Origin: JBIYSM02 sp044759095
GTDB lineage: Bacteria; Bacillota; Bacilli; Brevibacillales; Brevibacillaceae
Reading direction: 5' to 3'
Length of the DNA: 16,152 bases
Assembly: GCF_044759095.2 (NCBI RefSeq)
Contig: NZ_JBIYSM020000062.1
Location: 1-16,152, forward strand
Shown: positions 1 through 7,571 of the stretch, in pieces
How the letters are laid out: the number at the start of each line of letters is the position of its first letter
How positions within the stretch are numbered: the stretch's first letter is position 1
The notes under the pieces: generated by a model
What the model saw: the letters and a program-made list of their open reading frames with translations, nothing else
What the model was told of the DNA's origin: nothing
The model's database searches: none
Made by a program: the position numbers and the translations under genes

Positions 1-148
1 ACCTTCTTAGTTTCAAGAAGGGCTGACAAATACCATAACGTACCCTTGTCAGTTGCTAATTGTAATTTTTTAACAAACTTTACGTTAGGTGTGTTTGCTA
101 TACCCAAATTGAGTAAAAAAAGTATTTGACATAGTACGCTTATACACT
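1..148. other. Left-edge intergenic stretch with two small inverted repeats
   Basis: No coding region is supported here. Two dyads are visible: CCTTCTT (2-8) with AAGAAGG (15-21) around a 6-base loop, and CTGACAA (23-29) with TTGTCAG (46-52) around 16 bases. Neither is followed by a T-run on either strand, so they are not convincing terminators. A TTGACA hexamer lies at 127-132 on plus but has no -10 at a useful distance. Confidence 0.4.
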
Positions 149-176
149 AAAAAAGACCTTGCTTTATAAAGGTCTT
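149..176 (-). terminator. Intrinsic terminator downstream of the CRISPR array
   Basis: Read on minus, AAGACCTT pairs perfectly with AAGGTCTT across an 8-base loop and is followed at once by a run of six T. It lies left of the array and of the MOSC relic. It would end transcripts running leftward from the array or from the small ORF at 180-257. The T-run exists only on the minus strand, which fixes the direction. Confidence 0.75.
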
Positions 177-179
177 CTA

Positions 180-257
180 CTATTGCTCTTCCGCTTTAAA
201 CCCGATATCTTCTTCCAGTATAGCGCAAGCTGGACATTTTGTATCATTTGAATACAT
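180..257 (-). CDS. Possible 25-residue peptide with a CPAC motif
   Basis: A minus-strand ATG begins 8 bases after the stop of the MOSC relic, with a weak GAGGA ribosome binding site a few bases upstream, and encodes 25 residues ending at TAG TAG just before the terminator. Residues 8-11 read CPAC, a CxxC pair of the kind found in zinc ribbons, and the tail is acidic (EEDIG, EEQ). It is too short to assign to a family. It could be a real small gene, the broken start of a longer zinc-binding protein, or chance. The tight fit between a stop codon and a terminator is the best argument for translation. Confidence 0.25.
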   Translation of the reverse strand: MYSNDTKCPACAILEEDIGFKAEEQ

Positions 258-265
258 GTTTTTCC

Positions 266-312
266 TCACACCAGATACACCTCGTCTCCGCTGGTCAACG
301 TGCCCGGTTCCA
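266..312 (-). pseudogene. Relic of the 3' end of a MOSC-domain gene (direct repeat copy 1)
   Basis: These 47 bases match 8643-8689 at 45 positions, in the same orientation; the differences are at 271 and 302. Read on minus, the relic encodes the last residues of the MOSC protein (EPGTLTSGDEVYL, then V instead of L) and ends exactly at the same TGA stop. One difference is silent and one conservative, so this is true coding homology. Nothing upstream resembles the rest of the gene: 13 bases separate the relic from the last CRISPR repeat. It is either an attachment-site-like duplication or the remains of a second MOSC gene. It is longer than any spacer and is not flanked by repeats on both sides, so it is not a spacer. 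Confidence 0.8.
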
Positions 313-325
313 TCGTCTTTGTGCC

Positions 326-1794
326 GTGGTAACCATCTACATTTCCACTAACGAAACGGACCTCCTGTTCTCACAGGTACCCTTTGTTGAGCAGCCTTTC
401 GTGCTAACCATCTACATTTCCACTAACGAAACGGACATCAATCCATCAGCAACGCATATCGCTTGAAGACAGGTGCTAACCATCTACATTTCCACTAACA
501 AAACGGACACAGATCGGGGGCCGGGACCGATGAGCACTGTAGAGTGCTAACCATCTACATTTCCACTAACGAAACGGACGCCATGGCTACGTCAAACACA
601 CCCCAGCGGCTTTGCCGTGCTAACCATCTACATTTCCACTAACGAAACGGACAACCATGTTCAGGTCAAACTTAGCGTCCTCTGCTGGTGCTAACCACCT
701 ACATTTCCACTAACGAAACGGACGACCAACAAGTGACCAACAAGTGACCACAAACAAGTGCTAACCATCTACATTTCCACTAACGAAACGGACCAAAATC
801 TCCCGAAGCGTATGGTCTTTTTTGACTCCGTGCTAACCATCTACATTTCCACTAACGAAACGGACTCACTGAAACAGCAATTTCCTATGAAGGCGGCTTT
901 GGTGCTAACCATCTACATTTCCACTAACGAAACGGACTTCTTCTCTTCTTCACTTTTTCGTGGTCTTCCCAATGTGCTAACCATCTACATTTCCACTAAC
1001 GAAACGGACCCACAAGCTGAAGAAGCAGGGTGTATTAGCCTAAAGTGCTAACCATCTACATTTCCACTAACGAAACGGACCCAATCATCCTGGGTAATAT
1101 ACAATTTTGGAGACTTAGTGCTAACCATCTACATTTCCACTAACGAAACGGACTCCAACCGGCGACGTCATTCCACGACAATGCAAACAGTGCTAACCAT
1201 CTACATTTCCACTAACGAAACGGACTTACCGTGACTTCACGGAACCGCAGTCTGATATACTGTGCTAACCATCTACATTTCCACTAACGAAACGGACACG
1301 TAATCCCGCGGGCATGCAAGCAAAACAGCGATGCTGTGCTAACCATCTACATTTCCACTAACGAAACGGACGATTTTAACCCCTTTTCTCCCTACACAAA
1401 TTGTTGTGCTAACCATCTACATTTCCACTAACGAAACGGACATACTGTTCCCCACTTGCTCCAGCACCTTTATCAGTGCTAACCATCTACATTTCCACTA
1501 ACGAAACGGACACTGTAGACAAGCAAGGGAATGTTTATGTGTTAGAGTGCTAACCATCTACATTTCCACTAACGAAACGGACGTTGTCGATGCGTCGTTC
1601 ATCTTCCTCTTTACCGGTGCTAACCATCTACATTTCCACTAACGAAACGGACCAGTACCGCTTCGCCGGACTCTACAGGCAGGTACAAGTGCTAACCATC
1701 TACATTTCCACTAACGAAACGGACCGAAGGTTCGGGAAATGCTGGACAAACTGCTTTGGTGCTAACCATCTACATTTCCACTAACGAAACGGAC
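326..1794 (-). CRISPR. Type V-B CRISPR array, 21 repeats and 20 spacers
   Basis: A 36-bp repeat (plus strand starts GTGCTAACC and ends GAAACGGAC) occurs 21 times, the first at 326-361 and the last at 1759-1794, with spacers of 34 to 39 bp. Three repeats carry one substitution each: 326-361 (fourth base C to G), 473-508 (base 28 G to A) and 688-723 (base 11 T to C). All lie in the left part, so the left is the old end. In the minus orientation the repeat begins GTCCG and ends TTAGCAC, the 3' end expected of Cas12b crRNA handles, followed by the spacer. The cas genes, tracrRNA and leader all lie to the right and read the same way. The spacers are all different from one another, and I saw no match to the rest of the window by eye. 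Confidence 0.98.
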
Positions 1795-1974
1795 TGCTGT
1801 TCGCACAATCCTTTGCAGCAGTTAATCTTTGAAGCCTCTTTGCGAGAGGGGGCATAACCATGCTGTTTAATACACTCTTCTGCATCGAGATCGCCTCCAT
1901 GAAGATGGAATCCTCCTTAGAGCCACAAAGGATTCGAGCACCTCTCTTGGTTTTTGACCAGAGGAGGTGCTCGA
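1795..1974 (-). promoter_or_regulatory. CRISPR leader region between tracrRNA gene and first repeat
   Basis: This interval separates the tracrRNA gene from the newest repeat and so occupies the leader position. At the junction, ACTGCTG in the leader forms an inverted repeat with CAGCAGT, whose last two bases are the first two of the repeat; such a dyad could mark the integration point. A CCTCT/AGAGG hairpin lies inside. No canonical sigma-A promoter was found, so the array may be read from the tracrRNA promoter or from further upstream. A minus-strand ATG at 1900 after AAGGAGG opens a 39-codon frame ending inside the first repeat; I do not call it a gene. Confidence 0.6.
1935..1973 (-). repeat. 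Strong hairpin between tracrRNA gene and leader
   Basis: CGAGCACCTC and GAGGTGCTCG pair perfectly over 10 bp, and the stem continues imperfectly (CTCTGGT with ACCAAGAG) to a small CAAAA loop. Neither strand has a T-run after the stem, so it is not a standard intrinsic terminator. It may stabilise the 3' side of a tracrRNA precursor, impede transcription, or serve as a structured element within the leader. Confidence 0.7.
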
Positions 1975-2003
1975 CCGCTGCAGGGAGGTCCGCATCTCCC
2001 TGA

Positions 2004-2104
2004 CTTCGGATGGTTAGTGGAAATATAGATAGTTGTTGTGACTGAGTGACGTGTTAGGTCACCGAAGCACTTGACACAACTATCTTATTAGCCTATAGCT
2101 AATT
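2004..2104 (-). ncRNA. Predicted tracrRNA of the type V-B system
   Basis: On minus, 2013-2034 is an anti-repeat: 20 of 22 positions are Watson-Crick complementary to the crRNA repeat and the other two would be G.U pairs. A second short segment, GUGCU at 2066-2070, can pair with AGCAC at the crRNA handle's 3' end, matching the two-part repeat:anti-repeat geometry known for Cas12b guides. Local folds are TTAGC/GCTAA (2088-2102), a 10-bp stem (2075-2084 with 2028-2040, three-base bulge) whose distal arm overlaps the anti-repeat, and GTGAC/GTCAC (2046-2062). The 5' end is set by the promoter at 2111-2140. The 3' end is uncertain: a CAGGGAG/CTCCCTG hairpin follows at 1981-2002 without a T-run. The boundaries are predictions. 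Confidence 0.85.
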
Positions 2105-2110
2105 ATTTTT

Positions 2111-2140
2111 ATTATATCTCGTTTGCTCAGTCCATATCAA
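2111..2140 (-). promoter_or_regulatory. Sigma-A promoter of the tracrRNA gene
   Basis: The -35 is TTGATA (2135-2140) and the -10 is a perfect TATAAT (2111-2116), separated by 18 bp, on the minus strand. It starts 20 bp past the cas2 stop codon and points at the tracrRNA, placing transcription start near 2104. It may also supply array transcription, because no clear terminator lies between it and the first repeat. Confidence 0.75.
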
Positions 2141-2159
2141 TATCAACATGCAATTTTTG

Positions 2160-2453
2160 TCAATAAATCAGTTTGGTAAGATCCCTCGGCAGGTATTCTC
2201 TTCCGACCGTTGAGATCCTTTTCGCTAACTGATCGCGGGTAACGGGGCCAATATGCACGAACATGACCTGATCCTCGAGATGATGAATGATTTCGTCCAT
2301 CTTCACCTTCAACTCAGCTTCCTGCAGATCCGTCAGTTGGCAGATGAAAACGGAGTATTGAACGTGTTCGCCGTAGCCTTTCATCATCTTGTACACTTTA
2401 CGCCATCGCTTGGGTTCGGATATGTCGTAACTCACCAGGACGTATTGTCTCAC
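2160..2453 (-). CDS. cas2: CRISPR-associated endonuclease Cas2
   Basis: Cas2 is the small ferredoxin-fold partner of Cas1 in the spacer integration complex. The 97-residue product opens with VRQYVLVSYDIS, the usual first strand, with the family's conserved aspartate at D10, followed by EPKRWRKVYKMMKGYG and the second strand HVQYSVFICQL. I chose the GTG at 2453 because the protein then starts at the conserved strand and an AAGGA lies upstream; an in-frame ATG at 2576 would add 41 residues read over the end of cas4-cas1. It begins 16 bp after the cas4-cas1 stop, so the two are probably translated from one message. It is the last cas gene before the tracrRNA promoter. Confidence 0.95.
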   Translation of the reverse strand: MRQYVLVSYDISEPKRWRKVYKMMKGYGEHVQYSVFICQLTDLQEAELKVKMDEIIHHLEDQVMFVHIGPVTRDQLAKRISTVGREYLPRDLTKLIY

Positions 2454-2469
2454 CCGTCCGTCATCCTTC

Positions 2470-4134
2470 CTAGCGGGTGGTGAGGGGACGATACTCTGGC
2501 AGTTCCCCTTCCAAATGACGAGCGAGCAGTCGCGCCTCCAGATCCAATGTTCGGCGATAGCTGGTTTTGTAATCAAAGCTGGGATGTGTCAGCTCGTCAT
2601 GCAGGCGACGTTCATACGCGGCAAAAAACGTATGCCGTCCTTGTTTTTTTAACTGACAGCTGTCCTGTCCCCAATAGAAATCATTGATTTCAATCTCTTC
2701 TGTATTCAGAACCCGCAAGACAACGCTGTCGGCGATGAGTGGGCGAAACGGCTCCATCAGATCGAGGGCGAGTGAAGGTCTGCCAGGCTCAATTCTGTGA
2801 AAAAAACCGAACAGCGGATCCAACCCGACGCGCACGCAGGCGGCGATCATATCCCGAACCAGCAACGTGTATCCGAGGGAAAGAAGGGCATTGACAGGGT
2901 CTTTGGGCGGTCTTCGATTCCGCCCTTGCATGATTAACTGTCCATCCATTTCTGTATGCTTCAGCATGCTTGGAAATGATCCCATATACAACCTGCCCGC
3001 TCTTCCCTCGTATCCCCGCAGACTGTCCAGGCTATCCGATTCCAGGGTCCGGTCTCTCAAGTCTTTCAATTCTCGCAGCACCTGGGAAGAGACGGAACCG
3101 TTACGGCGCAACAGGGTTCGCTGGTTGGCAATCTTGGCATATATCACCCAACGGGCAAGGCGAAGGGCTGCCTCCGGATGCTGAAAACGGATAAACTGCT
3201 TTTGCCGCAGGTGAATGTTTTTTGTGGTGAGCGGACTCGTAACGCCGATCAGTTTTCCATGTGTACTTAGGTAACTGATGGAGACCCCGCACTCCATCAA
3301 TGTGTGAATGAGCTGGGTAGAGCATTGCACATGACCCATCAGCGAAATATGAACAATGTCCTTGATCGGCACCTGATCCTGCCTGCCGTCCCTGTAGACA
3401 ATGGTCAGGCTTTCACCATCCTTGCCAAGCCTTGCCCCAGGCTCGGAAACGTAAAGTACTCCTCCATCTGCCCGACTTGGTACAATTTTGCGGATGTTGG
3501 TGCTTACACCCAGCAAATAATTGGTCTCGTCCGGGAGGCATACGTAATTCATCGAACAGCGAAAGCACTTGTTGGAATCTTTCAAAGGTCTCGGCATTTC
3601 CCCCTGCTCGATTTCCTGGGCGCGCCGAATACATGCGTGGGTGGCGTCGATCAGAGGAGCGGTGAAATCTACTTTTACCCGCTTGCGGTTGCCTCGGTAA
3701 TAGAGATATCCGTAATCGGAAGGATACCCGTTTGCCCGCAGAAGCAATCCCTGCGCGCACAGTTGAATCTGGTCGTTCGGCCAAGCGGTTCCGATTAGTT
3801 CATAGTCTCCGACGCGAAAAGGTTGCGACGATTCGGGAGCGGAAGAGTGCTTCCCTTCCACGGGAGCCCACAATCCGTTTTCCAACGTCACAGTATCCAG
3901 TTTCCCAACCAGTTGAAGGTTATCATCCCCCAGATGCAAACTGAGCGGAGCCGCCCCCCACATCTCTTCGGGAGCCATTTCTCCCTTGCGGCGACGTTCC
4001 TCAGCCCTCCGATGCTGGGCGGCTCCTTCGATGGTATCCGGATTTTCTTCAAACAATCCCTGGACATGCATAATGTGAAACAGGCGTTCACAATACTGGA
4101 CTTCGTTCAACATGCGCACCGGTATCGACGGCAT
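2470..4134 (-). CDS. cas4-cas1: Fused Cas4-Cas1 spacer acquisition protein
   Basis: This 554-residue protein joins a Cas4 nuclease (about 1-205) to a Cas1 integrase (about 210-554), a fusion characteristic of type V-B loci. Cas4 part: C15 together with C190, C193 and C199 form the set expected to hold an iron-sulphur cluster; D80 in GKLD and E93/K95 in VEGK are RecB-type nuclease residues; Q124 and Q128 lie in the following helix. Cas1 part: E376 in GYEGRAG, H446 in FFHRIEPGRP, and D458 and E461 in LALDLMEPFRP match the metal-binding catalytic set. Cas4 trims prespacers and selects for the PAM, and Cas1 with Cas2 inserts them at the leader end. The start codon follows GGGAGG, 36 bp after the cas12b stop. 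The protein appears intact. Confidence 0.97.
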   Translation of the reverse strand: MPSIPVRMLNEVQYCERLFHIMHVQGLFEENPDTIEGAAQHRRAEERRRKGEMAPEEMWGAAPLSLHLGDDNLQLVGKLDTVTLENGLWAPVEGKHSSAPESSQPFRVGDYELIGTAWPNDQIQLCAQGLLLRANGYPSDYGYLYYRGNRKRVKVDFTAPLIDATHACIRRAQEIEQGEMPRPLKDSNKCFRCSMNYVCLPDETNYLLGVSTNIRKIVPSRADGGVLYVSEPGARLGKDGESLTIVYRDGRQDQVPIKDIVHISLMGHVQCSTQLIHTLMECGVSISYLSTHGKLIGVTSPLTTKNIHLRQKQFIRFQHPEAALRLARWVIYAKIANQRTLLRRNGSVSSQVLRELKDLRDRTLESDSLDSLRGYEGRAGRLYMGSFPSMLKHTEMDGQLIMQGRNRRPPKDPVNALLSLGYTLLVRDMIAACVRVGLDPLFGFFHRIEPGRPSLALDLMEPFRPLIADSVVLRVLNTEEIEINDFYWGQDSCQLKKQGRHTFFAAYERRLHDELTHPSFDYKTSYRRTLDLEARLLARHLEGELPEYRPLTTR

Positions 4135-4170
4135 TTAGTCGAGAACCTCCCTTATTTCCACCTGCCGATG

Positions 4171-7100
4171 CTACCGGATTTGTTCACGCAGCCTTTTCCC
4201 GATGCAAGTCTTCACCCGAGCCCAGAAGTCTTTCTGGGGAAGCCATCTGTCGGATGACCAGAAAAAGCCGCTGGGGTCTCGAAACAAAGTCTTGTATCCT
4301 TCCTGGATGTCTTCCATGTCTTCCATGTCATCGGTTAATTCTTTGTTTTTAATTTCTTCCGATACAGGGTCAGCAGGTGTAGTTTTACTTTTCATTTTGG
4401 CAAAATGTTCCCACACATATACCTCCTCTTTCTCGGAATGACTGATGTTGACAAAAAATCCTTTGCCAAACAGCTTTTTCATTTTGTCATAAGCAGGAAT
4501 CAGGCTGCCTGACGTGACCTTGCAGGGAACACGGAAGACTTCACTATTCTGCTGCCAGAAACGTTTCTGTAGATTTTGCGCCGCGTTGATGTCGGCGTGA
4601 ATCACTGCTAGACGGGAACCGGCTTGATCGGCAAACGTGACAAACAGCTCACCGCCCTGCCACGGTACAATCTGCCCCGGCTTCAGACTCGCCACCTGGT
4701 GTTCTTGAATAAAGTTGTCCTTGATAAGCTGCCTGACCACATAGGAATTGGGCTTCAAATCCTCTTCTGTCAATGCGTGACAGCGGATGCCCGGAGCCCC
4801 GGTCTTGGCGTGAAAGCGGGACGTGTAAGCGGAGTAAACGTCCCCTACCTGGATGCCGAAAAGCTCCGCTTGCAGGTAAGTCAGCCGAGGGATACTCCGA
4901 TGAGCCCATTTCATCAACCGGTTGTTTTCCCGTCGCGGGCGATCCAGTGCGAAGCGGTAACGGCTCAGGTCTTCAAACAGGATAACCTGGCAAGCAGGGT
5001 ACGCTTCCTTCCATCGTTTATCGGTTTCGTCGTACTTGTACCCAAGCGCGGTCATGACGATCAGATTGGCCATTTGTTTGAGACGGTCATCCTTTACATT
5101 CTGGATATGTTGCAGTTGCTCAGGCGCAAAGGTCTCAGCATCATCCAGGCGGTTGGGTACTCCAGGCTCTCTGCTGTGCTTGCTCCAGGCGATCAACAGC
5201 TGTCTGGTCTCTTCCAGCTCTTCGATGTTCCACATGGATAGACCAGCAATGTGTTGACGCTCCTTGTTTTCCTTGCTCAGTGACTTTTTCCAAAGACGTA
5301 CGGCTTGGACTACAACTGGCTCCAGCGTTCGGTGGGCAACAACCAAAGCCTGTTGCCATCTTTCCGCAGACTCGTGAATATAGTCAGACAGTTTTTCCAA
5401 CTCTGTCCGCCAAGGTGCATCATCCAATTCTTGTTTCGTCTGCAACGATTCGAGCATTTCATCCAGCTTAAGTCTACGCATCTCAGCCGTTCCTTGCGTG
5501 TGCAGACGCAGTACTTCGGAGAGCAGGCGTATCTGAAAACGAACGAGAGAGCGCACCTTAGCCCGTTCTATTCGCTTCTCCATTCGCTTTTTGTCGGAGG
5601 TCTCCTCTCCCGGAAGCCGCAGCAGCAGACTGCGTCGATGAACAGCGTACAATCCAGTATCTGCAATCGGGTAGAACATCTTTGTCTCCTTCTCATCCGG
5701 TTTTTGCGGCATTACCTCAAAGATGCTCACCGCAGCCGCAGTGCGCTGCCCCATATCAATCGACATGATCCGCATTCCTGCTTCTACCGTTCCCATGCCT
5801 GTCTCATTTGCCGGCTGCGTATTTTGTACCAAGGCAAGAAGTTCATCCGGTTTGTATCCTGTTACTTTCGGCCAGTCTTTGGTGTTCACTTGTAAAGCTT
5901 GTCCCAGCGGTGTGCGGAGTCGACCATTTTTTATCTCCAGGAATGGCTCTACATCGACAACTACGTTCAGGAAAACCGGACCTGTTTCGCCGTGCGCCAA
6001 ACGGTTGCAAGCCTTGACCAGATGTTTCCGGTCAAACTGGATCTTCGCCCCGCCCAACACACCGTCAAATTCAAATCGGGCGCTGTAATCGTAATATTTG
6101 ACCTTTTGTTTTTTGTCGGCATACCCGTTCAGTCTGATTTGCCTCTTCCACTGCAGGGAATTCCCGATTCCTACCGTAACATTCTCACGTTCCACCCATG
6201 CCTCATTTTCAGGCCAAAGAAGACTGCTGAAGGTAACATGATACTGTTTGCCAACCTTGCTGATTTCATAGTCGTGAATATTGCCTCCCCTGGCGTCAAA
6301 ACGAGTCCATAGCGGGTGTACGACCGGGTCCGGCAAGGTAAAGGCAGCCTGTTGTTTGGCTCGATGCAATTTATCCCTGACCTCGTTATAGTTCGTATAG
6401 TGATAGAGCCGATTCGGGTGTCCACGCCAGATATGTTGATGCTCCGGTTGGGACAAAAATTGATACACCTTTGGGTCACCAAAAGCGCCGGACATTGATG
6501 TCTGCTCATTGGCGACTACCCGCCAAAACTCTTCCTGTGTGGCTGTTTCCGGCAGTTTGCTCCATTTTTCATAGACCTGCTTCCAGCCCCTGATCTGCCT
6601 GCGTGTAATCAGGTATTCGCTATTGGTGGCAAACGCCTCTTCCGCCAGTTCCATTTCCCTCTGCTTCTCAAACGACTGCAGGGCTTCCAGCCACGAACCG
6701 CCATCTTCGAGATATTTGGCGTACAGATCGTCTCGTTGCGCTTGCAGCTTCTGATATTCTTCCGCCACCCGACGGTTCCATGACTCCCAGGAAAGCATGC
6801 GCTCGAGCGCTTGTTGGAACATGTCCCTGTCCCAGGTGCGGACGAATTGCCGTTTATTTTTTGGGGGAAGCCATTGGATTTCCCTCTGTTCATTAGTAAA
6901 CAACGGGAACAACGGACGTAAACCAAACGCTTCCAGGTCGTTCAGGATGGACGCAGTGGGATCTGCCGCCTTTTTGGCCAGATCCTTGTCTCTCTCCGCC
7001 TCCCAATCGGGATGCCCTTCTTCTTTCATCTTCATCCAGCGCGGTTTCCGGCCTGATTTGGCGGTTCCTTTTTTCCCTTCGCTGTTGGGGTCAACCAGCG

Positions 7101-7458
7101 GGCCAAGAAATGAGCGACTTAGTACTTGAGCGTCTCCTTTTTCCCCGATGGAGGAAGGAACCAACAGCTCATACAGGCGTCGAGTCAGGCTCAGGATCTC
7201 TTTATCGGTCCCCGATTCTCCGGTCCAGTTGTTCCGTTTTTGCTGTTCACGCAGGGAAAACAGCAGGCTAAGACGCACTTCTTCCCTGCTTTTCCCGGCG
7301 TATGGTTCCTGTCGCATCAGAGCGAGCTTGTTCATGTAATAGGCAATTCCCTGGTTAACTACTTCGTGCGTCTTCCAGAGTCCTAGCCGCAGTTGGCGCA
7401 TGAGTTCCGCGTCGCCGCTTCGGGTCACTAATTTTACTTTGAAGCTACGTACAGGCAT
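4171..7458 (-). CDS. cas12b: Type V-B effector nuclease Cas12b (C2c1)
   Basis: Cas12b is the single-protein effector that uses a crRNA:tracrRNA guide to find DNA next to a T-rich PAM and cuts it with one RuvC domain. At 1095 residues it is close to known family lengths (about 1100). The N-terminus (GLWKTHEVVNQGIAYYMN, then LYELLVPSSIGEKGDAQ) resembles Bacillus and Alicyclobacillus Cas12b. RuvC motifs are split as expected: D568 in MSIDMGQR, E829 in ILFEDLSRY and D956 in HADINAAQNLQ, all intact. The C-terminus ends with LFRDPSGFFWSSDRW, as in relatives. I chose the ATG at 7458 because GGAGG sits 7 bp upstream and the family begins MPVRSFKVK; an ATG 22 codons earlier lacks a site. A short acidic run (DDMEDMEDIQE) near 1043-1053 comes from a 9-bp tandem repeat in the DNA. 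No convincing cas12b promoter was found. Confidence 0.98.
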   Translation of the reverse strand: MPVRSFKVKLVTRSGDAELMRQLRLGLWKTHEVVNQGIAYYMNKLALMRQEPYAGKSREEVRLSLLFSLREQQKRNNWTGESGTDKEILSLTRRLYELLVPSSIGEKGDAQVLSRSFLGPLVDPNSEGKKGTAKSGRKPRWMKMKEEGHPDWEAERDKDLAKKAADPTASILNDLEAFGLRPLFPLFTNEQREIQWLPPKNKRQFVRTWDRDMFQQALERMLSWESWNRRVAEEYQKLQAQRDDLYAKYLEDGGSWLEALQSFEKQREMELAEEAFATNSEYLITRRQIRGWKQVYEKWSKLPETATQEEFWRVVANEQTSMSGAFGDPKVYQFLSQPEHQHIWRGHPNRLYHYTNYNEVRDKLHRAKQQAAFTLPDPVVHPLWTRFDARGGNIHDYEISKVGKQYHVTFSSLLWPENEAWVERENVTVGIGNSLQWKRQIRLNGYADKKQKVKYYDYSARFEFDGVLGGAKIQFDRKHLVKACNRLAHGETGPVFLNVVVDVEPFLEIKNGRLRTPLGQALQVNTKDWPKVTGYKPDELLALVQNTQPANETGMGTVEAGMRIMSIDMGQRTAAAVSIFEVMPQKPDEKETKMFYPIADTGLYAVHRRSLLLRLPGEETSDKKRMEKRIERAKVRSLVRFQIRLLSEVLRLHTQGTAEMRRLKLDEMLESLQTKQELDDAPWRTELEKLSDYIHESAERWQQALVVAHRTLEPVVVQAVRLWKKSLSKENKERQHIAGLSMWNIEELEETRQLLIAWSKHSREPGVPNRLDDAETFAPEQLQHIQNVKDDRLKQMANLIVMTALGYKYDETDKRWKEAYPACQVILFEDLSRYRFALDRPRRENNRLMKWAHRSIPRLTYLQAELFGIQVGDVYSAYTSRFHAKTGAPGIRCHALTEEDLKPNSYVVRQLIKDNFIQEHQVASLKPGQIVPWQGGELFVTFADQAGSRLAVIHADINAAQNLQKRFWQQNSEVFRVPCKVTSGSLIPAYDKMKKLFGKGFFVNISHSEKEEVYVWEHFAKMKSKTTPADPVSEEIKNKELTDDMEDMEDIQEGYKTLFRDPSGFFWSSDRWLPQKDFWARVKTCIGKRLREQIR

Positions 7459-7571
7459 AGGTTGACCTCCAAATTCTAATTTTTTGAACAATGCGTGGTG
7501 GTATTTATTAATTACGGAGCGCATATGTGTGCTATCAAAAGATTTTTCTATGGGAGGGGGATGAAATGTCC

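Noticed and set aside
266..325. MOSC-like sequence beside the terminal repeat as a self-targeting spacer
   Set aside because: The homology is 47 bp, longer than any spacer, starts 13 bp away from the repeat, and is not closed by a second repeat.
509..543. Spacer sharing GGGACCGAT with the structured element at 7688
   Set aside because: Nine bases are too few to suggest targeting in a window of this size.
239..1784. Plus-strand open frames across the CRISPR array (239-466, 758-1051, 1584-1784)
   Set aside because: They are translations of the repeat (recurring LTIYISTNETD) and of spacers; they have no ribosome binding sites and no protein homology.
1935..1973. Intrinsic terminator for tracrRNA
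   Set aside because: The hairpin is strong, but no T-run follows on either strand.
4624..5241. Long plus-strand ORF opposite cas12b
   Set aside because: It is a shadow of the cas12b coding strand; cas12b is intact and has all family motifs.
7509..7538. cas12b promoter with TTGATA at 7533-7538
   Set aside because: No acceptable -10 lies at 16-19 bp on the minus strand; the candidate TAATTA matches poorly.
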